NCBI GenBank assembly: GCA_028583415.1
Contig: CM053271.1
Span: 85,495,789 to 85,559,788 of the forward strand
Source of the DNA: Protea cynaroides
Lineage: Eukaryota; Streptophyta; Magnoliopsida; Proteales; Proteaceae
DNA length: 64,000 bases
Direction: 5' to 3'
Numbering within the stretch: the stretch's first letter is position 1; each line of letters begins with the position of its first letter. The position numbers and the translations under genes are program-made. Below are positions 44,519 through 56,233 of the stretch, piece after piece. A model generated the notes under the pieces. It had not been told where the DNA came from and did no database searches. It saw nothing but the letters and a program-made list of their open reading frames with translations.

Positions 44519-46854
44519 TGTCACACCCCAATTTTGGACTAAACAGAATAGTATGATGAACCGTCAATAAACCAATGGTTTAATCAGGATCTCGTTTAGG
44601 TAGTACCCGCCATATCAACCACACACACATTCCACAGTAATAATCAATAACAAATAAATAAGCGAAAGTCTTTATAATTAATGAATTGAGTATCTAACAG
44701 TGATAAATAAATATTTAATCCAGTTATCTCTAAGTAACTTAAGACAAAAAATAAAATAATTAATTACATGTCCATTAACCAAAATATAACTAAACTAATC
44801 AAAGACGCATTGATTGCACTTGCATGAAGGATCATGCGCATCTTCAACAGCATTTACGTCCATAGCCGCCATGTGTCCATATGTCGGCGCATTCATGTAC
44901 TCTTCTACAGTAGGACTTGCATCATCAACTAAAGTATTCGAAGTTGAAAGGATGAGCACACATCATGGCTCAGTGAGCAAACAAAATAATGCAACAAACA
45001 TATGCATGCATTCAATTCATATCTTTGGTTTGGTTTTTAAGTTTGCAATATGCTATAGAAAGGATTGACAGCCACTGCACCTCTATACATGAGTGTGTGA
45101 ATCCGCCCAATGGATCAAATACCATTGTCGTCCCAGATGCACCCACTATGAAATAAAGATAGAGCTAAAGTGTCAGGATCAAATACTGCCAACACTTTTC
45201 TTGATGCCCTACCCATACAAACACGTAAGCCCTTATTGGTGAGGGCTTACAAACTGGGCTCGCAACTAACCAATCCTAAATGTCATCCAGTGTATCCAAG
45301 GCCTCACCCCATCATCCCTCAATACATCCATAGAGATAGAGCTAAGGCCCCCAGACAGAGTTAAATACCACACGGTTTGAGACCACCTCCCTTGATACTC
45401 TACCATGTAATAGTTCTGGTAAGGTAATGACGATACGATGATGTCAATGGCAAGACTTGAATAGAGATAGAGCTAGAGTCTGGTGGCCAGGTTAAAGACC
45501 ATAATTCCACGTCCTCCCCTTGATGCTCCACTCACATCCAGCACACTAACCACACACATACAGTCACATGCCTATTCCTAGCATCACCAATCAACATGGT
45601 AGTAAATAAACAAAAGTAAATATGCATGAGCAGTAATAACAGTAATATTGGATGACATGTGAGATACACATTACAAGCATACAACCATAGAATCAATCAT
45701 GGCATTAAACTCAATAAAATAATAGTTTATTATTATTCAATTAGTTTAGGTCTTGTTCCCTCACCTGTTAGTAAAGCTTGATCTCCTTCCCAGCCTTGTA
45801 ATTCTCTTTGAATCAATTTAATGACCTAAAAGTTGTATAAATTTAAGTTAGGATTCATGTGTAATTTGTTACAGTAGTCAGAAATCAAAACAGATCACTG
45901 ATAGGTGTCTGATAAGCCCTATGGTTGCATGTTGTGTCGACCTTACCATGTACGGTCGATACCCTACGGTCACACTATATGCGACCATACCCTGCGACCA
46001 TACGTTTCCTGAATTCTTCCCGAATAGCTATGGTCGACACTATGGTCATCCTATGGTTGATCTATGGTCGACCGTAGCTGCGACCATACGATTACTGATC
46101 AAGACCTACTTTTAATCCGAACTCTTCCTCTTGGCTCCTCAGTAGGGTCCTTCGTAATGATCATTCTAAGGTCCATTCTCTTAGTTTAATCAACTGATTA
46201 CTCTAATCCATTTTCTATGGTCTCCTCTTGAGGTTTGCTCAGAGAATCCCATAATTGAATCTTTATATTGGGTTTGATATTGCAATTTACACTAGAGACT
46301 TCTAATCTTGATGTTCTAAGACTACAGAGATAAGGTTCATACCTTACTTATTGCAGGAATCAGTAGAACTCTTCTCTCAGCCTTCTCCTTAGTTTTCTCT
46401 CCTTCTCCTTCTCTTCCTTCTCTTCCTCTAGGGTTTACTAATGTTCCAAAAGAATGAAAAAGGATTGAGGGATGTCTTTTATGTAGAGAAAAACCTTCCA
46501 TGTAGAGTTCTCCAATATTAAGAAAGAGATCCCCCCCTTAATTTGGAAAGTTTCCAACTCGGAGTCTGGTTTTAGGGTCGTACGGTCGGATGGTACGGTC
46601 GCATAATCCGTCGATCATAAGCTCAAAAACATCAACCATACGGTCACTATTTATATGGTCTTTATTTCTTACTGTATGGTCGACCATACCTACCCAAGTA
46701 GTCGACCATACACTTGATTCTATGTATTTTTGGAGTCGATTCTCATACCTGGTCTTGTGGTTCATCTTCACACGGTCGGTTCACATAATCCAGCAATAAT
46801 GGGAAGACCTGGCATGACATGGTTAGACCGGGTTACTGGAGTGTGGGTCATACA
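44519..46854 (-). mobile_element. Element C 3' LTR (minus strand)
   Basis: On the + strand it reads TGTCACACCCC at 44519 to GGTCATACA at 46854, the reverse of the chromovirus LTR. It is colinear with the 5' LTR at 56234-58571. It has a minus-strand 61-nt exon-like segment (45825-45765) with intact TTTTAG acceptor and GTGAGG donor, and the 44-codon block. Palindromic words are of the ATGGTCGACCAT/TACGGTCG type. Confidence 0.93.
44795..44928 (-). CDS. Conserved LTR peptide block, element C 3' LTR
   Basis: Open, ending at TAG (44797-44795). It contains TVEEYMNAPTYGHMAAMDV and the Cys tail SCKCNQCVFD. Joined to the open 61-nt segment at 45825-45765 it gives 64 codons without a stop (phase 1 junction, G plus TT gives Val). 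No ATG in that frame was found upstream. Confidence 0.55.
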
Positions 46855-49766
46855 ACTCCTCCCCTTACATGAATTTTGTCCTCGAAATTTGCACATACCT
46901 TTCGAGTCGAATAGATGAGGATATTGCTTTCGCATAGTGTTCTCTTCTTCCCATGTGATTTCTTCTACCTCTTGGTTTCTCCAAGTAACCTTAACATAAT
47001 AGATATCGTGGTTGCGAAGACGTTGTACCTTCCGACTAGTGATTTCAAAAGGTACCACTTCGAACGTCAAATCTTCAGTCAAATCTAGTAGATCCATTGT
47101 TAATACATGTGTCGGGTCTCTGGTGTACTTCTTCAGTTGTGAAACATGGAATACATCATGTACACTAGACAGTAATAGTGATAGTGCTAACTGATATGTT
47201 ACCTTTCCATGCCTTGCCAGAATCTCATAAGGTCCAATATATCTAAGACATATCTATCCCTTCTGTCCAAACCGTTTTAGACCACGCATAGGAGATATCT
47301 AAAAAAATACCTTATCACCTGCGGTGAATTCAAGATCTCGACATCGATTATCTGTATATTGCTTCTAATGGTTCTGAGCTGTTCGGACCCTTTGCTTGAT
47401 GATGTCGACTATTCGACAAGTCTCTTCAATAAATTCTGGTCCGACCATTCTCCGTTCTCCAACTTCATTCCAAAATAAAGGAGTTCGACATTTCCTCCCA
47501 TACAGTGCTTCATAGGGTGACATCTGTATAGTAGCCTGATAGCTATTATTATATGTGAACTCGATCAATGGTAATTTCTTATCCCATAATTCTTTGAAAT
47601 CAATCACATAAGCTAAGAGCATATCTTTTAAAATTTGAACGGTACGCTCTGACTGTCCATTGGTCTGAGGGTATAATGCGGTATTAAACTTCAATATTGT
47701 ACCCATAGCTTTTTGTAATCCCTTCCAAAACTTAGTGGTAAAGCGTGGGTCTCTGTCAGACACAATGCTTTCAAGTACACCATGTAATCTGACAATATTA
47801 TCCACATATAGCTTAGCTAACCTCTCTAGGGTATACTGAGGTCGTTTAACTATGAAACGGGCTGTCTTAGTCAAATGATCTATAATTACCCAGACTGCGT
47901 TAACTACTTTGGGAGTCAATGGTAGTCCCGTGACGAAGTCCATAGTAATGCAGTCCCATTTCCATGCTGGTTTTGGTAATGGCTGTAATAATCCTACAGG
48001 CCTTTGCCTTTTAGCCTTTACTCGCTAATAATTCAGGCATTGAGACACATATTTAGTTACATCTGCTTTCATTCCCCTCCACCAATAAAGTTTCTTCAGA
48101 TCATGATATATTTTTGTGCTTCCAAGATGTATCGAATAAGCAGTAGTGTGGGCTTCCTTCATTAATCTATTTCTGATATCTATATTTTCACTCTCAGGTA
48201 CACATACTCTCCCTTTATTTCTTAGTACCTTTTCAGGGTCCAGAGTGAAGTCAAGAATAGTCCTACCTTTTTCAAGGTCTTCTTGTACTGTTCTCAGATA
48301 GGGGTCTGATTGAATAGCTGCCCTTACTTTATCTATCAGATCGGGTACAATCTTCAATGTCGTAAACATGTTTGAAAATCGATGAATAAATCTTAGGTCG
48401 GTTGAATCACCTAGTTTATCAATCACGAACTGCTCATTGTCGCAATTGAATACTCTTCCTATGTTACACATTTCAGCATTTATGCTAACTTCTTCTTGAG
48501 ATTTTATCATTGCTTTTCTACTTAATGCATCAGCAACCACATTAGCCTTTCCTAAATGATACTGGATATCACAATCGCAATCCTTTAACAACTCCAGCCA
48601 TCTCCTTTGTCTCATGTTCAACTCCTTCTGATTGAAAAGATGAGTGAAACTTTTATGATCTGATTTAATCTAAAATTTCTCTCCGTACAAATAATGTCTC
48701 CATATCTTGACAGCATGTATCACTGTTGCTAATTCCAAGTCATGGATTGGGTAATTTTTCTCATGTGTCTTCAATTGTCTAAAAGCATACGTAATTACTT
48801 ACTTTTCTTGCATGAGCACACATCCCAAACCTAACCCAGATGCATTGGTGTACAAGATAAATGGCTTTCCTGGTACCTGTATGGTCAAGATGGGAGCTGA
48901 TATCAGTCCTGCCTTCAGTTTTTGGAAACACTCCTCACATTTGTCGGTCCAAGCAAACTTTTTTCCTTTCTTGGTTAGACTAGTTAGAGGTACGATAATC
49001 TTGGAGTAATCTTCCACGAATCGTCGATAATACCCAGCCAAACCTAAGAAACTTCTAATTTCTACAACATTCTTAGGTGCTTCCCATTTTACAATAGCTT
49101 TAATTTTGCTAGGATCCACTTTAATTCCTTCAGTCGATACAACATGGCCTAAGAAAGCGACTTCATTCAGCCAGAACTCGCACTTAGTAAATCTAGTGTA
49201 AAACTTTTTTGTTCTTAGTCGCTGCAGAGTGGTTTTAAGATTTGTGATATGAGTTTCTTTGTCTTTGGAGTAGACTAGGATGTCGTCAATAAATACGATG
49301 ACAGATGTATCCAGCATATCGTGGAATACCCGGTTCATGAGTTCCATAAAAGTTATGGGTGCGTTAGTCAATCCGAATGACATAACTAGAAATTCATAAT
49401 GTCTATATCTTGTTCTGAATGCTGTCTTGGGAATATCACCTTCCTTAATCTTCAATTGATGGTATCCTGATCGGAGATCCATTTTAGAAAATACTTTGGC
49501 ACTTTGCAATTGATCAAATAGTCATCAATCCTAGGCAACAAATACCTATTCTTGATTGTAAGCTTGTTTAATTCTCAATAATCTATATAGAGTCGAAAGC
49601 TATCGTCCTTCTTCTTCACGAATAGCACTAGTGCTCTCCATGGTGATATACTGGGTTGAATCTTGTCCAGCAGCTCTTGTAACTATAACTTCAGTTCTTT
49701 AAGTTCAGTAAGAGCCATTAGGTATGGTGCCTTAGATACTAGTGCGGCTTCGGATAATAGGTCTAT
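46855..49766 (-). pseudogene. pol: pol of element C, RT to chromodomain
   Basis: Minus strand. Reverse transcriptase (FSKMDLRSGYHQ; active site VFIDDILVYSK near 49290), RNase H (TNASGLGLG, Asn for Asp), the polyprotein linker, integrase zinc finger (CLNY for CLNC), core with MDFVTGLP, SDRDPRFT and QSERTVQ (all three acidic residues visible), and chromodomain (VKVTWRNQEVEEITWEEENT). Stops and frameshifts occur between 47365 and 47100, near 48025 and near 48640. Solo LTR S3 separates it from its protease. A polypurine tract (GTAAGGGGAGGAGT) precedes the 3' LTR. Confidence 0.9.
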
Positions 49767-52076
49767 TATAAAACCCGCACTCCACCAATCCAGTCTAATC
49801 TTATCGTACCAGGTCTTTCCATCATTGCTGGACCAAGTGGACCGACCGTGTGAAGTAAGATCACAAACCAGGTATGAAAAATTGACTCAACACTCTAAGA
49901 ACTATGCGTAGGGTCGAATACCTGGGTAAGTGTAGTCGACTATACAGTAAAAAACTAAGATCATAGACCAATGACCCTACAGTCAATGTTTTTGACCCTA
50001 TGGTCGATGAATTCTACTACCGTATGTCTGACCGTAGGACCCCAAATCAAACTCTGAATTTGGAAACTTTCCTAATTTGAGGAGGATCTCTTTCCTATTG
50101 TTAGAGAACTTTATATAGAGAGTTTCTCTCTATATAAAGGACGTCCCTCAACCTTTTTTCACTCTTTTAGAACATTAGTAACCCTAGAGGAAGAGAAGGA
50201 AGAGAAGGAGAAGGAGAGAAGGCTAAGGAAAAGGTATTGCTGAGAAGATTTTAGTTCTTTACTATGGGTAAAGGTAAGAACCTAATCTCTGAAGATGTAA
50301 ATTCTATGGAATAAGGTTTCTATGGAGGATTGGAGATGTCAACCTATTATAATCCATGTGATTCCTTAAGTAAATTCCAAGGATAACCATGAGGGATGAG
50401 TTTGGTGATAATGATTGATGAAAAAAATACTAATGATGACCATAGGATAATCTTAGTATGAACCTAAGAGAAAAGCCAAGGGGTTGACCCAAGAAGAACT
50501 CAGATTGAATATAGCTTGTGACCAGAAATTGTAAGGTCGTAGCTATGGTCGACCATAGCATAACCATAGCATGATCAAAGTATTGACCATAGGCATTTGG
50601 GAAGAATTCAGAAACCATATGGTCACAGGGTATGGTCGCATATAGTGCGACCGTAGGGTATCGACCGTACTAGTAAGGTTGACACAGCATGCGACCATAG
50701 GGCCTATCAGACATCTATCAGTGATCTGTTTTGATTTTTGACTACTGTAACACATTACGCATGAATCCTAACTTAAATTTATACAACTTTTAGGTCATTA
50801 AATTGATTCAAAGAGAATTACAAGGCTTGGAAGGAAATTAAGTTTTGCTAATAGGTGAGGGGACAAGACCTAAACTAATTGGATAATAATAAACTATTAT
50901 TTTATTGAGTCTAATGCCATGATTGATTCTATGCTTGTATGCTTGTAATGTTCATCTCATATGTCATCCAATATTATTGTTATTGCTGCTCATGCATATT
51001 TACTTTTGTTTATTTGCTACCATGTTGATTGGTGATGCTAAGAATAGGCATGTGACTATGTATGTGTGGTTAGTGTGCTGGATGCTAGTGGAGCATCAGG
51101 GGGAGGACGTGGCACTATGGTCTTTGACCTGGCCACCAGACTCTAGCTCTATCTCTATTCAAGTCTTGCACATTGACATCGTTGTATCGTCATTACCTTA
51201 GTAGAACTATTATGTCGTAGAGCATTAGGGGAGATGGTCTCGGACCGTGTGGTCATTGACTCTGTCGGGGGGCCTTAGCTCTATCTCTATGGACGTATTA
51301 AGGGATGCTGGGGTGAGGCCTTGGATACACTGGATGACATTTAGGATTGGTTAGTTGTGAGCCCAGTTTACAAGCCCTCACCAATAGGGGCTCACGTGTT
51401 GGTATGTGTAAGGCATCAGGGGAAGTGTTGGTGGTATTTGATCCAGACACTTTAGCTCTATCTCTATTCCATGGTGGGTGCATGTGGGATGGTAATGATG
51501 TTTGATCCATTGGGCGGATTCACACACTCGTGTATAGCATATTGTCAACTTAAAAACCAGACCAAAGATATGAATTGAATGCATGCATATGTTTGTTGCA
51601 TTATTTTTGTTTGCTTACTCAGTCATGATGTGTGCTTACCCTTTCAACATCGAATATTTTTAGTTGATGATGCAGGTCCTACTGTAGAAGAGTACGTGAA
51701 TGCACCAACATATGGACACATGGCGGCTATGGACATAGAAACTATTGAAGATGCGCATGATCCTTCATGCGAGTGCAATCAATGCGTTTTTGATTAGTTT
51801 AGTTATATTTTGGTTAACGGACCTGTAATTGATTATTTTATTTTATGTCTTAAGTTATTTGGAGATAACTAGATTAATTATTTATTTAGTACTGTTAGAT
51901 ACTTAGTTCATTAATTATAAAGACTTTCGCTTATTTGTTTATTATCTTTGATTATTACTGTGGAATGTGTGTGTGGTTGATATGGTGGGTACTACCTAAC
52001 GGAGATCCTGATTGAACCGTTGGTTTATTGACGGTTCATCACACTATTCTGGTTAGTCCAGAATTGGGGTGTGACA
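49767..52076 (+). mobile_element. Solo chromovirus LTR S3 inside element C pol
   Basis: It reads TATAAAACCCGCAC (decayed TGTAAGACCC) to GGTGTGACA, 2310 bp, plus orientation in a minus-strand element. It is flanked by TCTAT (49762-49766) and ACTAT (52077-52081), a 5-bp duplication with one mismatch. The Pol frame is colinear across it (FVID before, LLSEAA after). It contains TATATAAAG near 50133 and the 44-codon block at 51664-51797. Confidence 0.93.
51664..51797 (+). CDS. Conserved LTR peptide block, solo LTR S3
   Basis: Open, ending at TAG 51795-51797. It contains TVEEYVNAPTYGHMAAMDI and the Cys tail SCECNQCVFD after AATATTTTTAG. In this copy the frame also continues upstream to an ATG at 51579 without splicing, but that extension is not kept in B. 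Confidence 0.55.
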
Positions 52077-52646
52077 ACTATAACGAACTCTGTCACTTGA
52101 TTAGGTGGCAATCCTAGTAAATCTTCAGGGAACACGTTTGGAAAATCTCATACAATCTCTATATCTTCCATTATTGGTCTTCTTTGGTAAGATCCATAAC
52201 ATACACCAGGTACCCAACTCCACCCTTCTCAAGACATCTTCTAGCCTTTAATGCAGAGAGGATGAGTTTCCATTTACATAAAAGTTTGGTTCTCGCAAAA
52301 CTAAACTCCACACCTTTCTTGTCTTTAAATGATATATTCTTTTCAGCACAAAGCAAACTCATGGAATGCTGGGATAACCAGTCCATCCCTAGGATGACGT
52401 CGAAGTCTACCATCTCGAGTTACACCAGGTTGGCATCCAAACTTCATCCATTTATAAGAACTGGACATGGTCCATGACCTTGGTCTAATTCTGCTTCTAA
52501 TCCCATAGGTGATCGTACAAGTAGCTTATAGTCTAAGGGTCTGAGGGGTATATCTAGGTTCTTCCCAAATGACACAGACATAAAAGAATGAGTGGCCCCA
52601 GAGTCAAAGAATATTCTGACGGATATAACGTTAATAGGTATGATAC
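52077..52646 (-). pseudogene. pol: pol of element C, protease part
   Basis: Minus strand: DSGATHSF near 52600, then VILGMDWLSQHS near 52390, with stops in between. It starts right after the intron-like segment and ends at S3. Confidence 0.85.
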
Positions 52647-52780
52647 CTGTGATTTAATTTAATTTAGTCTACATGATCACATAAGAGATTTCAAATAAAA
52701 GGTTGAATCATACTTGTGATTTGATTTAATTTAGTCTACATGATCACACAAGATATTTTAAACAAAAGGTTGAATCATAC
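52647..52780 (-). other. Tandemly duplicated intron-like segment, element C
   Basis: Minus strand, from GTATGATTC (52780) to AAATCACAG (52647). It consists of two copies of a unit of about 67 bases, each with TGATCATGTAGACTAAATTAA and each ending near AAATCACA. The outer GT and AG keep phase 1 between gag (GTC ATA G) and protease (GT ATC ATA). Confidence 0.7.
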
Positions 52781-54070
52781 CTATGACCACATCAGGAGAT
52801 GGGGCAGCATCCTTAGAAGTAACAGCATAAACCTTTCCTTGCTGTAGCTGCTTCCTTGGCTTAGGGCAATCTCTTGAATAATGCCCTATTTGATCGCAAT
52901 TAAAGCATTTGACTCCAGCATTAGCCTACTTCAATGCGGTTGAGCTGTTGGAGTAGTCCTAGATGCAGCATTGAAGCCTTGAGTGCGGAAGGATTTAAAT
53001 ATCTTGGAGTTCCCTCCATTGAATGAGTTTCCATTAGGCCTCTTAGTACCCATATTTTGAGCAAAGTAGCTCTCTCTGGCTTGATTCCAATACTTGAGCA
53101 ACATGTACTGCTTCATTATGTATTTTCTTTTCTAGTCCCAATACATGCTCATGAATGCTCCCCCTAAGTCCCATGATGAACCTTCGGATTTTGGTATCTT
53201 CCTCCTGCATGCTAGAGGGAGCGAAGAAGAACAGCTCTTCATAACACTGCTGATAAGCGTCTACAGACATTTGTCCTTGATATAGACTCAGAAATTCTTT
53301 CTCCATCTGATCTCTGAAACTCCTGGGAAAATACTTCTCGAAGAAGGCTTCTTTAAAGATAGCCCAGATTAGTTAAGCATGCTTCGTCAACATGTAACTC
53401 TGAGTGGACTTCCACCAGTGATGTGCATCACCTTTCAGCATAAATGTGGCACATAATACTTTCTCTTCTTCGCTGATAGTCATAATCATAAAGTTTCTCT
53501 CCATCTCATCGATCCAGTGGGTTGGCCACAGAGGATCTGACCACTTACCAGTGAATTCCCTTGGTTTCATCTTTAAAAAACACTCGATCAGCCTAGAGTT
53601 GTCAAGCTGATTTTGTGCATATGCTCCATACATGGGCGGTTGGTACTAATAATTACCTTGGTGTACCCGCCTTGCGGTGCTTCAGGATTCTGCACTTGAG
53701 CTTGTACAATTGGTGTTTGCGGTGCTTGGAGTACAGTATTGTTACCTCCCGATATTGCACTAGTTTGTCCTGTCGGTATAGGTGTGGTGGTAGTAGCTGG
53801 GGAAGCAATTCCCATGGCAGCCTACATGTTCGCTTGCATTTGCTGTATCTGTTGCACTTGTTGTGCTAAATTCATCATTGCAGTAGCCAAATCTGTAGGT
53901 GGTGCTGGTAAATTTATTGGGTTGGCCTGAGTGTGAACTTCCTGAGGAGTAACATTTTGATTCCCAACATTTCCTTCTTCTTTATCTTGATCTTCATTGT
54001 CATTAACCTCTGTAGGTGGTGGAGGTGGGTTTGCATTCTGTCTCCCTCTCATTAATCTATGCCCAGCCAT
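52781..54070 (-). pseudogene. gag: gag of element C
   Basis: Starts at 54070 (MAGHRLMRGRQNANPP), minus strand. The Pro- and acidic-rich N-terminus is followed by a Gln/Met helix (QQVQQIQQMQ), then capsid (FTGKWSDPLWPTHWIDEMER, AHHWWKS, FRDQMEKEFLSLYQ, VDAYQQCYEELF) and the knuckle region near 52900. Stops: near 53822, at 53375-53373 (after TKHA, as in B) and in the basic linker. A frameshift lies near 53640. Confidence 0.88.
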
Positions 54071-54677
54071 TTAAATTCTTGGGTGGAATAGTATTAAGAA
54101 GGCTACACATGTGAAACAAGATTGAATGGAAATATTTTGTTAGTTCCACAGTGAAAGGAGAGAGAAGAAACAATTTATGAAGCAACATCTTTAACAGAAT
54201 AAAAAACAGACAACAATTAATCGTACGGCTTTGTGATTTCTCCATCGATCAACAATCTTCACTCCTTCCCACCAGGTATGTTCTCTTCTTTTCTTTCCTT
54301 TTCAAGTTTTCGTACTTAGGTTTTCGCCATATATAGGGCTTTCTTCAAATTAACATTTACTTGACCATAAGAATTTGATTTTTATTGGGGGCTATTGCTA
54401 TTGGCTACCCAATGAATGAAAGCCCTTAAGAAAATTTGAGTTTCATCGGTCAGTTTGTTTAAATTTCAAAAATCCCAACTTTTGACCTAAATTTTAGGGT
54501 TTTTACCAAATGTCAAAATTTCTTCAGTTTTACTTTAATTGATGGTTATTTCCTCAAATGTCCTCCTGCCCAAATGTTTGGGTGGAAGTTAGGCTTTTTC
54601 CCATTTTACATCATTATGCTTCCCAAATTTCAAAATTCTCTAACTTGTTTTTCTTATTATCTTTTCTTGCATTTATC
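54071..54677. other. Upstream region of the antisense gene of C
   Basis: It separates the divergent gag and antisense gene starts. A TATA-like CATATATAGGGC lies at about 54329 on the + strand, in a stretch that aligns with 8870-8915 of A. The 5'UTR intron seen in A and B has lost its donor (ATGTCCTCC instead of GTAAGTCC) and acceptor (TTTTCTTGCAT) here. Confidence 0.5.
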
Positions 54678-55923
54678 ATGTTTCGCACTAAGGTTCCTTG
54701 AGTTCATGACCAACGTCGCTTTCGGTCCATCAAAGCGGAGGTTCAATATCCATGGTTTCAGCGGAAAAAGGTAGAAGGGGGTCGGTGTGTTAACCTAGCC
54801 CATTTAGCCATATTTGATGTGGAGAGGGCATTTGGTGATATGGGTTGGCTACCCATAATCTTGTATGAGGCTTGCACCTTTCCAAACCTAGTAAAGCAGT
54901 TTTATTGCCACTTACAAGTCAAGGGTGATCTAAAGGATATGGACAGGGGTAGAGAGCTTCGGATCACCAGTTGGGTGAAAGGGGTTCTTATCTCTTTTAA
55001 TTGCCAGGAGTTGGCTGATCTCCTGGGTATTTCCAATGATGGGCCGTTGATTTACTGTGCACCAAAGGAGCCTTAGTTCTTATCCACTTTTATGCGCTTA
55101 GAGATATGCAATCAGATTCTTCATGATAACCGTTGGGAGATGAAGGCCATCAACCTGCGTCCTGAACCACGAGAATATTGTAAGATCATTCAGCATGATC
55201 TGATCCCTCAAGATGGTCACTACGACATGGTCTCCCAATTGACTTAGTACCTAATGTACTGTATATGCACTAGGCAGCCTATTCGTCTACCATACATTAT
55301 TATCTGGACTATGCACAGGGCTACTTTGTCCGATTCGACGGTTGATCACCACTATGCTTACTCACCTCCAGGTGAATTTAGAGGATGAGAGGATCTATGA
55401 AGACACCTTCTCTACTGATCTAGATTGGGATGCCATCTGTAGGATGAAGATGAGAGAGGTTCAGATTAGCGATGATGAGAGGAATGCCATGAGATGTCCT
55501 CTTACTCGGGTAGCAACAGCAGATGCAGAGGCGGCAGCGGCGGCGACAACAGAGGCATACGAGAGTGATGATGAGGAGGATGATGATCCGATGTACATGG
55601 ATGTAGATGCCATACCTCCTCCATTGCCACAACGTTCAGCTGGAGCCGACCCTTCTCGGACTTCTCAGTAGGTTGGTCCTTCGCGCCCACCATCGGATGA
55701 CATGATGGCGTTACTGCATGAGATTTGGGATGCCCAGCATGCTACGGGTCAGAGGGTAGGAGAGATCCTAGATGCTCAGCGCTCCACAGTCCAGCGGGTA
55801 GCAGATCTGACAGCTAGTCTCCGAACGACCCAGACTCAGGTAGCCTGGCTCGCGAGAGTGTATGCTGAAGACTATGATTGAGACTGTGAGGCACCTCCTC
55901 CTCCAGCGCCCCTAGCTCCATGA
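54678..55923 (+). pseudogene. Antisense gene of element C
   Basis: Plus-strand gene in a minus-strand element. The start ATG at 54678 corresponds to the starts of A and B. Phrases match A: RCVNLAHLAIFDVERAF, GWLPIILYEA, LVKQFYCHLQVKGD, ELRITSWVKGVLISFN. Then comes an acidic Ala/Glu/Asp segment (YESDDEEDDDPMYMDVDA), Pro/Ser, and a C-terminal helix (EILDAQRSTVQRVADL, TQVAWLARVY). In-frame stops (TGA near 54702, TAG near 55075, 55245 and 55669) replace Arg or Gln codons. A deletion of about 20 bases near 55340 shifts the frame. The TGA at 55921-55923 is the shared end. Confidence 0.8.
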
Positions 55924-56019
55924 TTGCTTCTTTTACATTTTCTTATTTATATTGCAGAGTAACCGTCTGGGTTATGGACCGTACTCTAATTTGTATACAC
56001 TTTTTTCTCATTTTGGCAA

Positions 56020-56020
<1 letters not shown>

Positions 56021-56055
<35 letters not shown>
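56021..56055. repeat. TA microsatellite
   Basis: About 35 bases of (TA)n between the 3' end of the antisense gene and the primer site, the same place as 7018-7128 in element A. Confidence 0.9.
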
Positions 56056-56060
<5 letters not shown>

Positions 56061-56218
56061 TTGTTTCTTCTTTAATTATGTGTATTATTCTCTTTCTTAG
56101 TTTATGTCTCAAACAATACAGGTGCTTATGGTGTGTTTGTATTACAGTTTTTAATTTGTCCTAACTCAGTTCATGATTCATGTGGAAGTAGTTAGATCAA
56201 TGGGTAGAACCTGAGAAA

Positions 56219-56230
56219 GCTCTGATAACA
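56219..56230 (-). other. Primer binding site of element C
   Basis: On the minus strand TGTTATCAGAGC, one mismatch from the tRNA-Met site TGGTATCAGAGC, next to the 5' LTR. Confidence 0.85.
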
Positions 56231-56233
56231 AGT

